A DNA stretch of 64,000 nt from Leuconostocaceae bacterium ESL0723 (GCA_029392055.1 CP113928.1:1052501-1116500); one strand, 5' to 3'. Numbered from the stretch's first letter, positions 36,702-47,665 are shown. Program-made: numbers and translations. The notes: a model not told the origin generated them from the sequence alone.

Positions 36702-38030
36702 TTATTTTTTATTACGATGCAACCAGCGCAAAACTGGATAACCCAGGGCAACAATAATTACTGAAATCAAGACCCCTTCAAAATCGTGTAAGAGTTCTGA
36801 AATTTCCACATAAAGGGAACCGGCAATGGCAATAATGGGTACCCAGGGGAAAAGTGGCATGGAAAAAACCCGGCTCTGTCCACTAGGATCCCGGCGCCGT
36901 AAAATAAAGACCCCAATTAACACTAATATATAGAAGAGAAAAGTAATAAAGATGGCGTAATCGGTCAATTTATCCGGATTGGTGAAGAACATCATCAGGG
37001 TCCCGATAGCCAGCATTAGCCAGATGGCCGCATTGGGCGTTTTAGTCTTGGGATTCACCTTACTAAAAATCTTGGCAAAGGGAAAGTCACCGTTACCCGC
37101 CATCGCATAAAGCACCCGGGGGAAGGAAACGACCTTACCATTGAGCGTGCCTAGCAGGGAAATCAAGATGGCCACACTCAAGATACGGCCACCCCAGTAA
37201 CCAAAAGCATTGGTTGCCATGGCCAGGGTGGTGTTTTCACCCAGACTGGCAATTTGGTTAGCTGATAGACTGCGATAAGCCCCAAAGCTAACGCCGGCAT
37301 AAGCCACCATCACCAGCAGGATGCCAACCACGATTGCCTTGGGCAGGGTTTTTTGTGGGTTTTTGATTTCCCCACTAATGTTGGCCAGGGTAACCCAGCC
37401 ATCATAGGCAAAGAGGGTGGCCAAGATGGCTACACCAAAGCCGCCAGCAACGGCAGTATTGTTACCAACCTCCGTAACTACCTGACCGAGGGCATCGTGG
37501 TGGCCAAAGAAGAGGCCAAAGATGGTCAGGGCGATGATTGGAATCAACTTGATGACCGTGGTCACAATCTGAAAGCCGGCACTAACCCGGTTTGGCACTG
37601 AATTCACCAGACCAATAAAGACCAGGGTCACCACCGCCACGGCCAAACTGGCTGACTTAGGCAGACCAAAGAGGGCCACAAAGAGAACGCCGAAGTAGGC
37701 GGCAATTGCGCCCATCATGGCTGGTCCATAAAAGACAACCTGCATCCAACCGGCCAAATAACCTAGGGTTTTACCATAAAGCTTTTCGATGTAGTAATAA
37801 ATACCACCGGTCCGGGGCATCTGTGAACCAACTTCGGCCACACTAATTCCTGAGGTGAGGGTCAGGACACCCCCGGCCAACCAGGCCAGCATCCCAGCCG
37901 TGGTATTACCGGCTGCCTGTAGGACGCTCCCCTGCTTGAAAAAGATTCCAGAACCAATAATCGTCCCAGCCACCAAGGCCAGGGAGGCCCAGAAGCCAAA
38001 ACCGCGGTTGAGGTTCTCCTTACTCTCCAT
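36702..38030 (-). CDS. APC-family amino-acid permease (SteT/LAT-like)
   Basis: A 442-aa transporter with about 12 helices. The first helix carries the substrate motif GTIIGSGIFF near residue 22-31; SVAEVGSQMPRTGGIYYYIEKLYG follows near 63-86, as in L-amino-acid transporter-like exchangers such as the serine/threonine exchanger SteT. Substrate cannot be told. The gene has AAAGGAG upstream and stands alone between the lysozyme-like gene and the PTS genes. Confidence 0.92.
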   Translation of the reverse strand: MESKENLNRGFGFWASLALVAGTIIGSGIFFKQGSVLQAAGNTTAGMLAWLAGGVLTLTSGISVAEVGSQMPRTGGIYYYIEKLYGKTLGYLAGWMQVVFYGPAMMGAIAAYFGVLFVALFGLPKSASLAVAVVTLVFIGLVNSVPNRVSAGFQIVTTVIKLIPIIALTIFGLFFGHHDALGQVVTEVGNNTAVAGGFGVAILATLFAYDGWVTLANISGEIKNPQKTLPKAIVVGILLVMVAYAGVSFGAYRSLSANQIASLGENTTLAMATNAFGYWGGRILSVAILISLLGTLNGKVVSFPRVLYAMAGNGDFPFAKIFSKVNPKTKTPNAAIWLMLAIGTLMMFFTNPDKLTDYAIFITFLFYILVLIGVFILRRRDPSGQSRVFSMPLFPWVPIIAIAGSLYVEISELLHDFEGVLISVIIVALGYPVLRWLHRNKK

Positions 38031-38149
38031 TACGTAATTCTCCTTTTGCGTAATAATTCAACAGATTTTATTCTATCATGTCACTTAAATTGACAGGGAA
38101 CTGGTTTAGTAATTTAAGGAAAAATTGGTAGCTGGGTCTAGACCAAATA

Positions 38150-38172
38150 AAAAAGCCGGTTAACCGACTTTT
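38150..38172 (-). terminator. Terminator of the first PTS IIC gene
   Basis: AAAGTCGG-TTAA-CCGGCTTT then T's on the minus strand, overlapping the gene's stop. Confidence 0.8.
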
Positions 38173-39325
38173 AAGCTAAATCATGTTTTAAATCACTGGG
38201 TTGGTAAAGCTTCAGCCACTTACTAAAAATCAGCTGGGCTAGCAAACCAGCAATGATGGGCACCACTACCCAGGCTATCAGGGCTACGCCGGGACTGATA
38301 AAGTGCGTAATTAGCGGTGAGCTGGCGTTAGAATCAGGACTCATGGACTGGATGGGCGACACCAGGCCAATGTAGCCAAAACCAGCCGAAGTGGGCGTGC
38401 CTTGGATATTAAAGAGGACGACTGGGACGGCACTCACCGCGGCAGTAAAGAGACTAGCTACCATGGTGATCGGTTTGGCAAAAATAGCTGGCATCATCAG
38501 GTTCATGGCGCCCAAGCCAATGGCGATGGTGGTTCCCTTTTTATTAACCTGCCAGGAGTTAATCAAGAGCATGATGGTGGTCGCCACTACCCCCATCCCG
38601 GCCGCACCGGCGGCTAAGCCGTGTAGGCCAATGGCCAGACCAATTCCAACCGTCGAAATCGGGGTAATAATCAGAATAGCAAAGGCCATGGCAATCAAAA
38701 TCGCCATTGGCAGTGGTGCCAGGTTGGTCAGCCAGTCAACGCCGTGACCGGTGGCCGTGGTTAACAGGGCCACCCAGGGAGCCAAAACCTCGCCCAAAAG
38801 GCCAATCCCACCCCCAATTAAAATCGGACTTAAAATAATGGCCAGGGCGCCAAAGCCATTTAAGTAACGGGAGACCAGCCAGATGGCCCCAACCGCAATG
38901 CCGGCCACCAGGATGGCATTAATGATATCCCCGGCCCCGTCGGTCACAAAGATTCGGGTCGGCTCGGTTAACTTTTCATCGGTAAGTGGATGCACGCCGC
39001 CGGGCGATAGGACCCGCCAGCGGACCGCACTAGAAGAGACCATGGTGGCAATCCCAACCACGCCGATGTCTAGATTCTTCATATTAAATTGGAGGGCGAC
39101 TGACATCCCGATTAAAAACGGCGTCAGCGAGGTAAAGAAAGTCAGAATCGAGCTGAAATCAGCACCCAGGGCCGTATTTTCAATCCCGGAGAAGTGAATA
39201 ATATACTTCATCACGGCCGCTGGCAGAACCCCAATTAAAATTCCCTGAGCTGCGCCGTTGAGCAATTTGTAAAGGAAATCCCTCAGGGGAATTTTTTGGT
39301 GGCCAGTAAATGTTTGGTTTTGCAT
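38171..39325 (-). CDS. Orphan PTS-type IIC membrane protein, copy 1
   Basis: 384 aa and about ten helices. The sequence (GILIGVLPAAVMKYIIHFSG, FLIGMSVALQFNMK, GLAIGLHGLAAGAAGMGVV, FNIQGTPTSAGFGYIGLVSPIQ) fits the PTS_EIIC_2 family, annotated as PTS sugar transporter subunit IIC but without linked IIA/IIB domains. The substrate is unknown. I chose ATG 39325, which has AAAAGGAG upstream. It is a clear paralogue of the next gene; each has its own terminator, so they are likely separate transcripts. Confidence 0.85.
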   Translation of the reverse strand: MQNQTFTGHQKIPLRDFLYKLLNGAAQGILIGVLPAAVMKYIIHFSGIENTALGADFSSILTFFTSLTPFLIGMSVALQFNMKNLDIGVVGIATMVSSSAVRWRVLSPGGVHPLTDEKLTEPTRIFVTDGAGDIINAILVAGIAVGAIWLVSRYLNGFGALAIILSPILIGGGIGLLGEVLAPWVALLTTATGHGVDWLTNLAPLPMAILIAMAFAILIITPISTVGIGLAIGLHGLAAGAAGMGVVATTIMLLINSWQVNKKGTTIAIGLGAMNLMMPAIFAKPITMVASLFTAAVSAVPVVLFNIQGTPTSAGFGYIGLVSPIQSMSPDSNASSPLITHFISPGVALIAWVVVPIIAGLLAQLIFSKWLKLYQPSDLKHDLA

Positions 39326-39446
39326 AACGTGGTCATCTCCTTTTACTTGTCTAAGCGGGCTTGCTGGCAGCCCCACCTGGGCGCTTACCAAAAGAAAGGG
39401 TTATTTCATTTTAACATGCTAAGAATTGGTCCACCCAAACTAAAAA

Positions 39447-39466
39447 GGGCCATTAGGCCCTTCGTT
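39447..39466 (-). terminator. Terminator of the second PTS IIC gene
   Basis: AAGGGCC-TAAT-GGCCCTT followed by TTT on the minus strand, just past the stop. Confidence 0.85.
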
Positions 39467-39468
39467 AA

Positions 39469-40620
39469 TCAGGTAAGTTCTTGTTTGAAATCGGTTGGTT
39501 GGTAAAGCTTTAACCAGCGGCTGAGAATCAGCTGGGCCAAAATGGCAGCCAGGACTGGAATAATTACCCAGGCCAGCAGAGCGGTCAGCGGGTTAATGAA
39601 GTGGTTCATCACCGTAGTTGGCACAGCCGGATCCTTAATGACCGACTGAATGGGCGATACCAAGCCGATATAACCAAAGCCGGCCGTAGTCGGGGTGCCC
39701 TGGATGTTAAAGCCGGCAACTGGCACGGCGGCAATTGCCGCCGTTAAGATAAAGGGCAGGATGGTGATTGGCTTGGCAAAGACTGAGGGCATCATTCCCT
39801 TCATGGCGCCCAGGGCAATCGCAATCGTAGTCCCCCTCTTATTAACCGTCCAGGAGTTAATGATCAAAACTACCGTTGTCGCTACCACCCCCATGGCTGC
39901 CGCACCCGAAGCAATCCCGTGCAGGCCAATGGCTAGGGCAATCCCGACGGTCGAAACCGGGGTAACAATGATAATGGCAAAGGCCATGGCAATTAGGACA
40001 ACCATGGGCAGCGGTGCCAGACGGGTGCAGAGCTCAACGGCATCCCCAATCCAGGTGGTTAACTGGAAAACGTAGGGGCCGATTAATTTACCAATCAGAC
40101 CCACGCCCCCACCGACGATAATCGGACTGAGAATAATCGCCGTTGAACCAAAACCGTTTAGGTAACGGGCGATTAGCCAGGTTACAAAAACTGCCAATCC
40201 GGCAACCACCATGGCGTTAATCACGTCCCCGGTACCATTGGCTACGTACATCCGGGTTGGTGCCGCCAGGACTTGGTGGGTCAAGGGGTGACTAGTTCCC
40301 TTGGCAACCACTCCCCACTGGATGGAGTTGGCCGAAACCATGGTGGCAATCGCCACCACCCCGGTGTCGATAATCGACATCTTAAACTGCATGGCTACCG
40401 CCATCCCGATTAAGAAAGGTATCAGGGTACCAAACAGGGTCAGAATCGCAGCCAAATCAGCTCCCCAGGCTGTTTTACCGATTCCGGAGAATTGGATGAT
40501 ATATTTCATCACAGCGGCGGGCAGGACGCCGATTAAAATGCCCTGGGCTGAACCGGAAAGGACTTTAAAGAAGAATGATTTCAGTCCCAGGGACTGGTGG
40601 CCGTTAAATGTCGCGGTCAT
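39469..40620 (-). CDS. Orphan PTS-type IIC membrane protein, copy 2
   Basis: 383 aa, colinear with and strongly similar to copy 1 (shared blocks GILIGVLPAAVMKYII, NGFG, LSPI, NIQGTPTTAGFGYIGLVSPIQ, LSRWLKLYQPTD at the end). By eye roughly half or more of the residues agree, so the pair arose by an old tandem duplication. No PTS phosphorylation domain is present or nearby. AAAGGA precedes the ATG. D-LDH lies upstream, separated by a terminator. Confidence 0.85.
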   Translation of the reverse strand: MTATFNGHQSLGLKSFFFKVLSGSAQGILIGVLPAAVMKYIIQFSGIGKTAWGADLAAILTLFGTLIPFLIGMAVAMQFKMSIIDTGVVAIATMVSANSIQWGVVAKGTSHPLTHQVLAAPTRMYVANGTGDVINAMVVAGLAVFVTWLIARYLNGFGSTAIILSPIIVGGGVGLIGKLIGPYVFQLTTWIGDAVELCTRLAPLPMVVLIAMAFAIIIVTPVSTVGIALAIGLHGIASGAAAMGVVATTVVLIINSWTVNKRGTTIAIALGAMKGMMPSVFAKPITILPFILTAAIAAVPVAGFNIQGTPTTAGFGYIGLVSPIQSVIKDPAVPTTVMNHFINPLTALLAWVIIPVLAAILAQLILSRWLKLYQPTDFKQELT

Positions 40621-40660
40621 AATGTTTTCCTTTGTGTATTTCTTAACAAGTTAGTTCGTG

Positions 40661-40694
40661 TAAAAAGCCAGGGGCAAAGCCACTGGCTTTTTAA
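40661..40694 (-). terminator. Terminator of ldhD
   Basis: AAAAAGCCAG-TGGCTTTGCCC-CTGGCTTTTT on the minus strand; a strong stem 20 bases beyond the ldhD stop. Confidence 0.9.
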
Positions 40695-40714
40695 CATCAA
40701 TATAGTGAGTAATC

Positions 40715-41751
<1,037 letters not shown>

Positions 41752-41773
41752 CCGTAAAATTCGGCTTTGTTGC

Positions 41774-42376
41774 TCACTTCGTCACTGGCTTTTCACCGGA
41801 CTTTTCCAAAATGCCATCAATGAAGCCATAACCGAGGGTTTCTTCCGCACTCATCCAGTTATCACGTTCAGTATCCCGGGCAATCATCTTGATGTCCTTA
41901 CCAGAACCGTCGGCCAAAATCTTGTTGAGCTTGTTACGGGTCTTGGTTAACTGTTCGGCGATAATGGCCATGTCAGTCTGCTGGGTACCACCCGCGGCAC
42001 CACCCATAGGTTGGTGAATCAGGTATTCAGCGTTAGGCAGCATGAAGCGGTGACCCTTTTCGCCAGAAACGGCGATAATGGTTGCCATTGAAGCAGCCAG
42101 GCCCATCACAATCGTAGTAATCGGTGACTTAATAAAGTTCATCGTGTCGGTGATGGCAAGGCCGGCAGTAACAGAACCACCGGGCGAATTAATGTACATG
42201 GAAATTTCTTTAGTGGGGTCTTGGGCTTCCAAGAAGAGCAACTGGGCAACAATCGAAGTTGCCATACCGTCCTCAACTTCACCTTGGACCAAAATGATAC
42301 GATCTTTTAACAGGCGGGAAGGCAAATCATAGCTTTCACGTCCGTTTGCAGTTTGTTCAATAACTCCTGGCCACAT
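41774..42376 (-). CDS. clpP: ATP-dependent Clp protease proteolytic subunit
   Basis: Serine protease ring that degrades proteins fed by ClpC, ClpX or ClpE; MecA encoded at 6443 is one adaptor for it. It is 200 aa. The catalytic Ser is in [15 protein letters not shown] near 98, the His in [11 protein letters not shown] near 123, and the Asp near 172. ATG 42376 has AAGGAG six bases upstream; an in-frame extension of 40 codons runs into whiA and is discarded. No clear CtsR operator was seen upstream. Confidence 0.97.
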   Translation of the reverse strand: MWPGVIEQTANGRESYDLPSRLLKDRIILVQGEVEDGMATSIVAQLLFLEAQDPTKEISMYINSPGGSVTAGLAITDTMNFIKSPITTIVMGLAASMATIIAVSGEKGHRFMLPNAEYLIHQPMGGAAGGTQQTDMAIIAEQLTKTRNKLNKILADGSGKDIKMIARDTERDNWMSAEETLGYGFIDGILEKSGEKPVTK

Positions 42377-42458
42377 AATGTTCTCCTTATAATAGAGCGG
42401 AAATGACCGCTTAGTTTCAAAGCATATTTTAACATAATCCCTAGCGATAAAAGTAGGT

Positions 42459-43406
42459 TTACAGGTGGGAAAGGTCGTAGTCTTCACCGGCCGCAATCGT
42501 CTTAGCCAGGGCGGTTAATTTTCGCATACGGTGGTTGACACCGGACTTACTAATTTCGAGTAAATCCCCAATTTCAGCCAGGGATTCATCGGGATGATTG
42601 AGGCGGGCCTGGGCCACATCCCGGAGTTTAACCGGCAGGTGGTCAACCCCACCTATCGCGGATGCAATCAGTTGAATTTGACTAATCTGCTGGTTGGCCG
42701 CGTTGGCCGTCTTTTGCATGTTAGCGGTCTCAGCGTTGACGAGCCGGTTAACTGAGTTGCGCATGTCACGCATCATCCGGATATCTTCAAAGTGCAGCAT
42801 CGACTGGGTGGCCCCAATCGTGGCTAAAAATTCGACGATTTTTTCAGCCCGTTTCAGGTAGACCAAATAGCCCTTTCCCCGCGGGGCAATCTTGGCCGGC
42901 AGGTTGAAGTGGGCCATGAGTTTAACGAGTTGGTCAGCCAACTCTTCGTGGCTGGTGAAGATTTCTAAGTGGTAGTTGGCCTTCTCCGGTGAATTCACCG
43001 ACCCGGCCGCCAAAAAAGCCCCCCGTAAAAAGGAGCGCTGCTTATTATCAGCGTTCAAAATTCGGGCCGGAATAGCTGGGTGCAACCCAAAGGAATCCAC
43101 CCCCAAATCATCTAAGACCGTCTGGACCTGGTTTTCCAGGAGGACGGCGAAGGTCTTATGGTGGTTTAGCGCCCCGGGCGCATTGCTAACTTGAACTTCA
43201 ACAGTAATCCCAGGGTAACTTTGCTTGAGCAGGGTGTAAATCCGGCGAGCAATGGCCGCATTTTCGGTGCTGACCTTCACCTGCTGGCTACTGCCCAGGG
43301 TCGTGACCCCATTCATCCGCAGCAAGGCCGACAACTCCGCCTTGGCATTGGCAGTCTGGACAATCAGCCCGGTTAATTCTTTTTTGACTTCGGCCGCATA
43401 AGACAC
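42459..43406 (-). CDS. whiA: DNA-binding protein WhiA
   Basis: 315 aa: an N-terminal LAGLIDADG homing-endonuclease-like domain ([26 protein letters not shown] near 118) without nuclease activity in the family, and a C-terminal helix-turn-helix ([22 protein letters not shown]... GVNHRMRKL). In Firmicutes it affects division and chromosome segregation. It starts two bases after glmR; clpP follows after a short gap. Confidence 0.96.
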   Translation of the reverse strand: MSYAAEVKKELTGLIVQTANAKAELSALLRMNGVTTLGSSQQVKVSTENAAIARRIYTLLKQSYPGITVEVQVSNAPGALNHHKTFAVLLENQVQTVLDDLGVDSFGLHPAIPARILNADNKQRSFLRGAFLAAGSVNSPEKANYHLEIFTSHEELADQLVKLMAHFNLPAKIAPRGKGYLVYLKRAEKIVEFLATIGATQSMLHFEDIRMMRDMRNSVNRLVNAETANMQKTANAANQQISQIQLIASAIGGVDHLPVKLRDVAQARLNHPDESLAEIGDLLEISKSGVNHRMRKLTALAKTIAAGEDYDLSHL

Positions 43407-43408
43407 AC

Positions 43409-44377
43409 TTATTTCTCCAAAAGCTTTAAGAGCTCGTTGCTCACCTTGTCGCCGTCGTGAAAGGCACCGGCGTCGCGTAGGGCTAGGTAATCGCCGGTCA
43501 CGCTTTGAGCACCCTGGGCCTCAATCCCGGCCCGGTCCCCGACTACCTGCTGGGCAACTTCATGCCAGCGCTGGTAGTCGACAAAGTCTTTGGGTACCGG
43601 GGTCGTGTTCGTCAAAACGTAATCAATCACTGGCTTACCAATGTGTTGGTTGAGGGCGGCTAGATGATCAGCGTCAGTGTAGGCGTCAGTCTCGCCCTTC
43701 TGGGTCATAATGTTGCTGATATAAACTTGTCGGGCCGGGGTGGTTTGCAGCGCAGCCCGCACCTCGGGTACGACCACATTGGGCAAAATCGAGGTAAAAA
43801 GGCTACCGGGACCATAAACAATCAGGTCAGCTTGCTTAATGGTATCAACCACCTGAGGTACTGCCCGGGGGACCTCGTTTGGCTCATCACCCTCGACCCA
43901 GACCTGGTCAAGTTGTTGATGGGCAGCCGTGATGGATGATTCCCCACTTAAAACCTGCCCGGTCTTAGTCCGGGCCTTTAAAATCAGCGGTTCATTGGAA
44001 ACCGGGTAAATGTGCCCCTGGACCTTCAAATAGGCACTCAGGTGTTGGACAGCATCAAAAATATTGCCGCCGTACATCTCGGTCATCGCTGCAATCACCA
44101 GGTTGCCGACCGCGTGCTGGGCCAAAAAGACGTCCTTAGAATCAAAGCGGTACTGGAAGATTTTTAAAATTTCGGGATCGCTGGCTGACATGGCCGCGAT
44201 AATATTACGGATATCCCCAGGGGGAACAATGTTGATATAGTCGCGTAGCAGGCCGCTAGAGCCACCATCATCGGCTACGGTCACAATGGCTGAAAGATCA
44301 ACCTGCTTTTTTACCAGGGGACGGATAATAACCGGCAGGCCAGAGCCACCACCGATAATGACAATTTTGGGTTTCAT
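43409..44377 (-). CDS. glmR: Gluconeogenesis/UDP-GlcNAc regulator GlmR (YvcK)
   Basis: 322 aa, CofD-like fold. It binds UDP-sugars and stimulates GlmS in species studied, linking carbon flow to wall precursor supply. Signatures: [15 protein letters not shown] near residues 6-20, [14 protein letters not shown] near 33-46, [13 protein letters not shown] near 52-64, and [14 protein letters not shown] near 195. The usual upstream neighbour rapZ (yvcJ) is not here; radC is. Start ATG has TTAGGA upstream. Confidence 0.95.
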   Translation of the reverse strand: MKPKIVIIGGGSGLPVIIRPLVKKQVDLSAIVTVADDGGSSGLLRDYINIVPPGDIRNIIAAMSASDPEILKIFQYRFDSKDVFLAQHAVGNLVIAAMTEMYGGNIFDAVQHLSAYLKVQGHIYPVSNEPLILKARTKTGQVLSGESSITAAHQQLDQVWVEGDEPNEVPRAVPQVVDTIKQADLIVYGPGSLFTSILPNVVVPEVRAALQTTPARQVYISNIMTQKGETDAYTDADHLAALNQHIGKPVIDYVLTNTTPVPKDFVDYQRWHEVAQQVVGDRAGIEAQGAQSVTGDYLALRDAGAFHDGDKVSNELLKLLEK

Positions 44378-44450
44378 GATTTCCTAACGGGCCCCCAGTC
44401 TAAAATTAGTCGTTAACTGGTTTTATTTTAGCATTTTATTGGGTGAAGGC

Positions 44451-45050
44451 CTACACCAGCAGCTGGTGTTCCGAAAAACTAAAGTACTGATTATCAGTGA
44501 CCACAAAGGCATCCAAGAGCGGGATATCCAGTGCCAGGCCTAGGTCTTGGAGCCGTTTGACAAACTGGCAGTCAGCCCCAGAGGGCTGCAAACCACCACT
44601 GGGATGATTGTGGGCCACCATCAGACCATAAGCATTCACCTGGAGCGCCCGTTGGAAAATTTCACGGGGCGAGACTGTGATTTGGGTCAGAGTCCCCTTA
44701 AAAACTGGTTCAAAGACCCTAACCTTGAGCTGGGCATCCAAGAGGACTAGGTTAAGCTGTTCTTGCTTTAAGCTGCCCATTGCATTTTGTAAGAAGAGCC
44801 CGACCTGACTAGAATAGCGGCCGTTAATCAAGTCCTTGCGCTGGGATAGTTGAACCTGCTGACCCAGTCCGACTGCCAATAAAAGGGCCCGGTTAGCCAC
44901 CGGATCATGGGTAATGAAATCCTCTAAGTGGTCCTGGTCACTTTCCTTTAGGTCGTATAAATTCGGAAAATAATGCCAAAAACGCTGACTTGCCTTGGCA
45001 GCGTCAGCGTTTAATAGTGTGTAAAATTCATGAACTTGTTGCTTGGTCAT
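44451..45050 (-). CDS. radC: RadC-like JAB/MPN domain protein
   Basis: 199 aa. The metal-binding JAMM motif is present: Glu upstream and MVAHNHPSGGLQPSGAD near residues 144-160, then LDAFVVTDNQYFSFSE. Helix-hairpin-helix motifs seen in full-length RadC are poorly conserved in the shortened N-terminal half, which is usually about 220 aa. The function is uncertain. GGGGGAAG precedes the ATG. It follows the MFS gene by 30 bases and precedes glmR. Confidence 0.88.
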   Translation of the reverse strand: MTKQQVHEFYTLLNADAAKASQRFWHYFPNLYDLKESDQDHLEDFITHDPVANRALLLAVGLGQQVQLSQRKDLINGRYSSQVGLFLQNAMGSLKQEQLNLVLLDAQLKVRVFEPVFKGTLTQITVSPREIFQRALQVNAYGLMVAHNHPSGGLQPSGADCQFVKRLQDLGLALDIPLLDAFVVTDNQYFSFSEHQLLV

Positions 45051-45080
45051 CTCGCTTCCCCCTCAAGGAATGATACGAGC

Positions 45081-46475
45081 TTAAGACCGATCTTTTTTCG
45101 TACTCATGTAAACCAGGCGCAAAGACAGGGCCGCCGCGATGAAGTCAAAGAAAATATCAACGGCATAAATCCAAGTAATCCCGGCCCGGGTGCTTTCCGC
45201 AACTGAGGAACCACCCTTTTGAAAGGCGCCAATCACGCCCGCGGCGATGGCAATTCCCACCGCTGCCGAGTAATTGTTGACGGCGGAAAAGATAGAATTA
45301 CCACCACTGGTCAGGTGCCGGGGCAGGTGGCTAATGGCATTGGTCATGTTGTTACCAAACCAGCAACCAGCACCAAGGTTAATGATGGCAAAGCCGGCGG
45401 TCATCGACCAAACCGTAAATGGCACGGCCGAGAACCAGCAAACCCCCATCAGAATCAGGGTCAGGCCCAGGTAGTTGGGGAAGCGAACCCCATAACGGTC
45501 ATATAGGTGACCGGACACGATGGACATTAGGGCAAAGCCGCAGGCACCTGGGAACAGGGCCAAACCAGCTACCTGGGAATTTTGATGCAAAATCAGTTGC
45601 AAGCCCATCGGAATGGCATAGTTAAAGGTCAGGTTGACCACCTGGATAATCACCGCCGCAATCACGGCCATACTGAAGATGGAAGACTTAAACATTGACA
45701 GGTCCAAGAGTGGTTCTGGGTAGTGCTTAGCGTGGAAGTAGTAGCCCACCATCCCAACTAACATGAATGCTGTCGCAATCAGAGCCGGCAGGTAGAGCAG
45801 ACCATGACCACTGAAGTTTTCGATGGCAAAGAGGCCCCCGACAAAAAAAGCAGTCAGGAGGAGCCAGCCCAGCCAGTCGAGCTTTTCTTTGACAGTCCGA
45901 TCAACCTGGCGAATCGTTACCCAACCAAGGAGCAAGGACCCGATTTGGATGGGCAGAACCACCCAAAAAATCATCCGCCAACCAAAGTGTTCAGTCAAAA
46001 ACCCACCAAAGGAAGGACCCAGGGCTGGGGCAAAGGCCACAATCAGGGAGGCCAGACCAATCATCGTCCCACGCTTACGTTCTGGCACCTGCTCGAAGAC
46101 AACGTTGTACATCAGGGGTAGACCGACACCACCACCGACTCCCTGTAAGAGCCGTCCAAACAAAATCCAGCCAAACTGGATGCTCATGGCATCAATACTG
46201 ATTCCAATAATCGAAACAATCGCGGCCACGGTAAACTGGCTGCGGTTCGTAAAGCGCTGCTTCAACCAGGGTGATAGGATGACTACCACTGTCGTCAGCA
46301 AAATTACGCCCGAGGTCAACCACTGGATGGTACCAGCATTAACGCTCAATTCTTTCATCATGACCGGGAAACTGACGTTTAGCGCCGTTTCCAACATAAT
46401 ATCAGTGAACCCCAGCAGCGCAATGGCCAAGATACTCAAAATTAGGCGGGGGCTGAGTTGTCTGGTATCATTCAT
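45081..46475 (-). CDS. MFS drug transporter, DHA2 type
   Basis: 464 aa, about 14 helices, as in proton-driven multidrug exporters of the DHA2 family. Motif C-like region IVAFAPALGPSFGGFLTEHFGWRMIFW near 130-156 and motif A-like GRLLQGVGGGVGLPLMYNVVFE near 107-128 are clear. Likely exports toxic organic compounds; substrate unknown. Its ATG lies eight bases inside folC, so translation is coupled to a folate gene, although the functions look unrelated. Confidence 0.92.
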   Translation of the reverse strand: MNDTRQLSPRLILSILAIALLGFTDIMLETALNVSFPVMMKELSVNAGTIQWLTSGVILLTTVVVILSPWLKQRFTNRSQFTVAAIVSIIGISIDAMSIQFGWILFGRLLQGVGGGVGLPLMYNVVFEQVPERKRGTMIGLASLIVAFAPALGPSFGGFLTEHFGWRMIFWVVLPIQIGSLLLGWVTIRQVDRTVKEKLDWLGWLLLTAFFVGGLFAIENFSGHGLLYLPALIATAFMLVGMVGYYFHAKHYPEPLLDLSMFKSSIFSMAVIAAVIIQVVNLTFNYAIPMGLQLILHQNSQVAGLALFPGACGFALMSIVSGHLYDRYGVRFPNYLGLTLILMGVCWFSAVPFTVWSMTAGFAIINLGAGCWFGNNMTNAISHLPRHLTSGGNSIFSAVNNYSAAVGIAIAAGVIGAFQKGGSSVAESTRAGITWIYAVDIFFDFIAAALSLRLVYMSTKKDRS

Positions 46476-47646
46476 AACTTTTTCTTACCTCACTAACAAA
46501 ATATAGGGAGCCGGTCAAAACTTTCAACCGGTCTGCCGGCGCCTGGGTCAAGGCAGTTGCCCAATCTTTGGCAAAGCCGACCTGGTATTTGGCGGCTACC
46601 GTCTTAGCATCCAAGGCAGCCCGTCCGTTTGGTCCGGTAAAGGGGACTAAAATCACCTCAAATTGTGGTTGGCGGGCTAGCTCGGGCAACACCTGGTCTA
46701 AGTGCTTGTCGGCCAGACTACCAATAATTAAGGTGACTGGTTCACTGGTCAAGGCTCGCAGGCCAGCCAGCAATGCTGCTAGACCGGCTGGATTATGGGC
46801 CCCATCTAAAATAAGATTGGGGGCCACCCGTTCAAAGCGACCTGGCATTTTGCTAGCAGCCAGACCTGTTTTAATTTCGGCCGGGCAAATTTCAGGGTCA
46901 AATTGACGAACAGCGGCTACGGCCGTAGCCGTATTTTCAGCCTGGTATTGACCGGGTAGGCCGGGCTCAAATTCACCAACTCGCCCCCTGATCAACTGAC
47001 TAGCCCGCTTGGCGATGACTACTTTGGCATCGTCAGGCAACTGGCCAACCACAACTGGCTGCCCGGGCGGGATAATGCCGGCTTTCTGCTGGACAATGCT
47101 GGTGATATCTGGTCCAAGGATTTCCTGGTGGTCTAAGGCCACGCTAGTAATCACCGGCACCTTGTTGGCCGTTAACGCGTTGGTGGCATCGTTTTGACCG
47201 CCGATGCCAACCTCTATCACCACGGCACCCAGGTCCAATTCCGCAAAATAGGTGAACATGATGGCCGTCACCAGTTCAAATTCGGTCACCTGCATCGGCT
47301 TGGCCTGGTGGGCCAATTGCTCAACGGCATCTTTAACCCTTTTGGTCACCGTGACCAGGTCGGCTGGACTAATCCACTCCTGGTCGACTTGAATCCGCTC
47401 ACGAAAATCAACGATATAGGGGGAGACAAAGAGACCGGTCCGGTAACCAGCGGCTGTCAAAATGGCACTGGCCATGGTGGCCACCGACCCCTTCCCATTA
47501 GTGCCAGTCACGTGAATGGCCTTGGGTAGCTGCTGCTCAGGATTACCCAGGGCGGCCAGCAGGGCGGCCATCCTCTGTTGGGTACCGGCCTTATCCCCTT
47601 TCGGGCGGCTGTGGATATAATTGAGGGCGGCCTCGACCGTTTCCAT
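46468..47646 (-). CDS. folC: Folylpolyglutamate / dihydrofolate synthase
   Basis: Adds glutamate residues to folates, retaining them in the cell; some forms also make dihydrofolate. It is 392 aa, Mur ligase fold. ATP loop VTGTNGKGSVATM near residues 46-58, FVSPYIVDFRERIQVD near 75, TEFELVTAIMF near 122, VIEVGIGGQNDATN near 140, and LDGAHNPAGLAAL near 280. It is slightly shorter than the usual 420-430 aa. It overlaps the MFS gene by eight bases. Confidence 0.95.
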   Translation of the reverse strand: METVEAALNYIHSRPKGDKAGTQQRMAALLAALGNPEQQLPKAIHVTGTNGKGSVATMASAILTAAGYRTGLFVSPYIVDFRERIQVDQEWISPADLVTVTKRVKDAVEQLAHQAKPMQVTEFELVTAIMFTYFAELDLGAVVIEVGIGGQNDATNALTANKVPVITSVALDHQEILGPDITSIVQQKAGIIPPGQPVVVGQLPDDAKVVIAKRASQLIRGRVGEFEPGLPGQYQAENTATAVAAVRQFDPEICPAEIKTGLAASKMPGRFERVAPNLILDGAHNPAGLAALLAGLRALTSEPVTLIIGSLADKHLDQVLPELARQPQFEVILVPFTGPNGRAALDAKTVAAKYQVGFAKDWATALTQAPADRLKVLTGSLYFVSEVRKSYE

Positions 47647-47665
47647 TCCTGCCCCTCCCCTAAGG

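Noticed and set aside
38080-38110. TTGACA on the plus strand as a promoter
   Set aside because: No -10 element at the right distance and no plus-strand gene follows.
42397-42410. Inverted repeat GCGGAAATGACCGC before clpP
   Set aside because: Only four-base arms; too short to call an operator.
42377-42458. CtsR operator upstream of clpP
   Set aside because: I looked for the GGTCAAA heptad repeat and found only a partial GGTCA, which is not enough.
42377-42496. 40-residue N-terminal extension of ClpP
   Set aside because: It runs back into whiA and through the clpP ribosome site; the family start is MWPGVIEQT.
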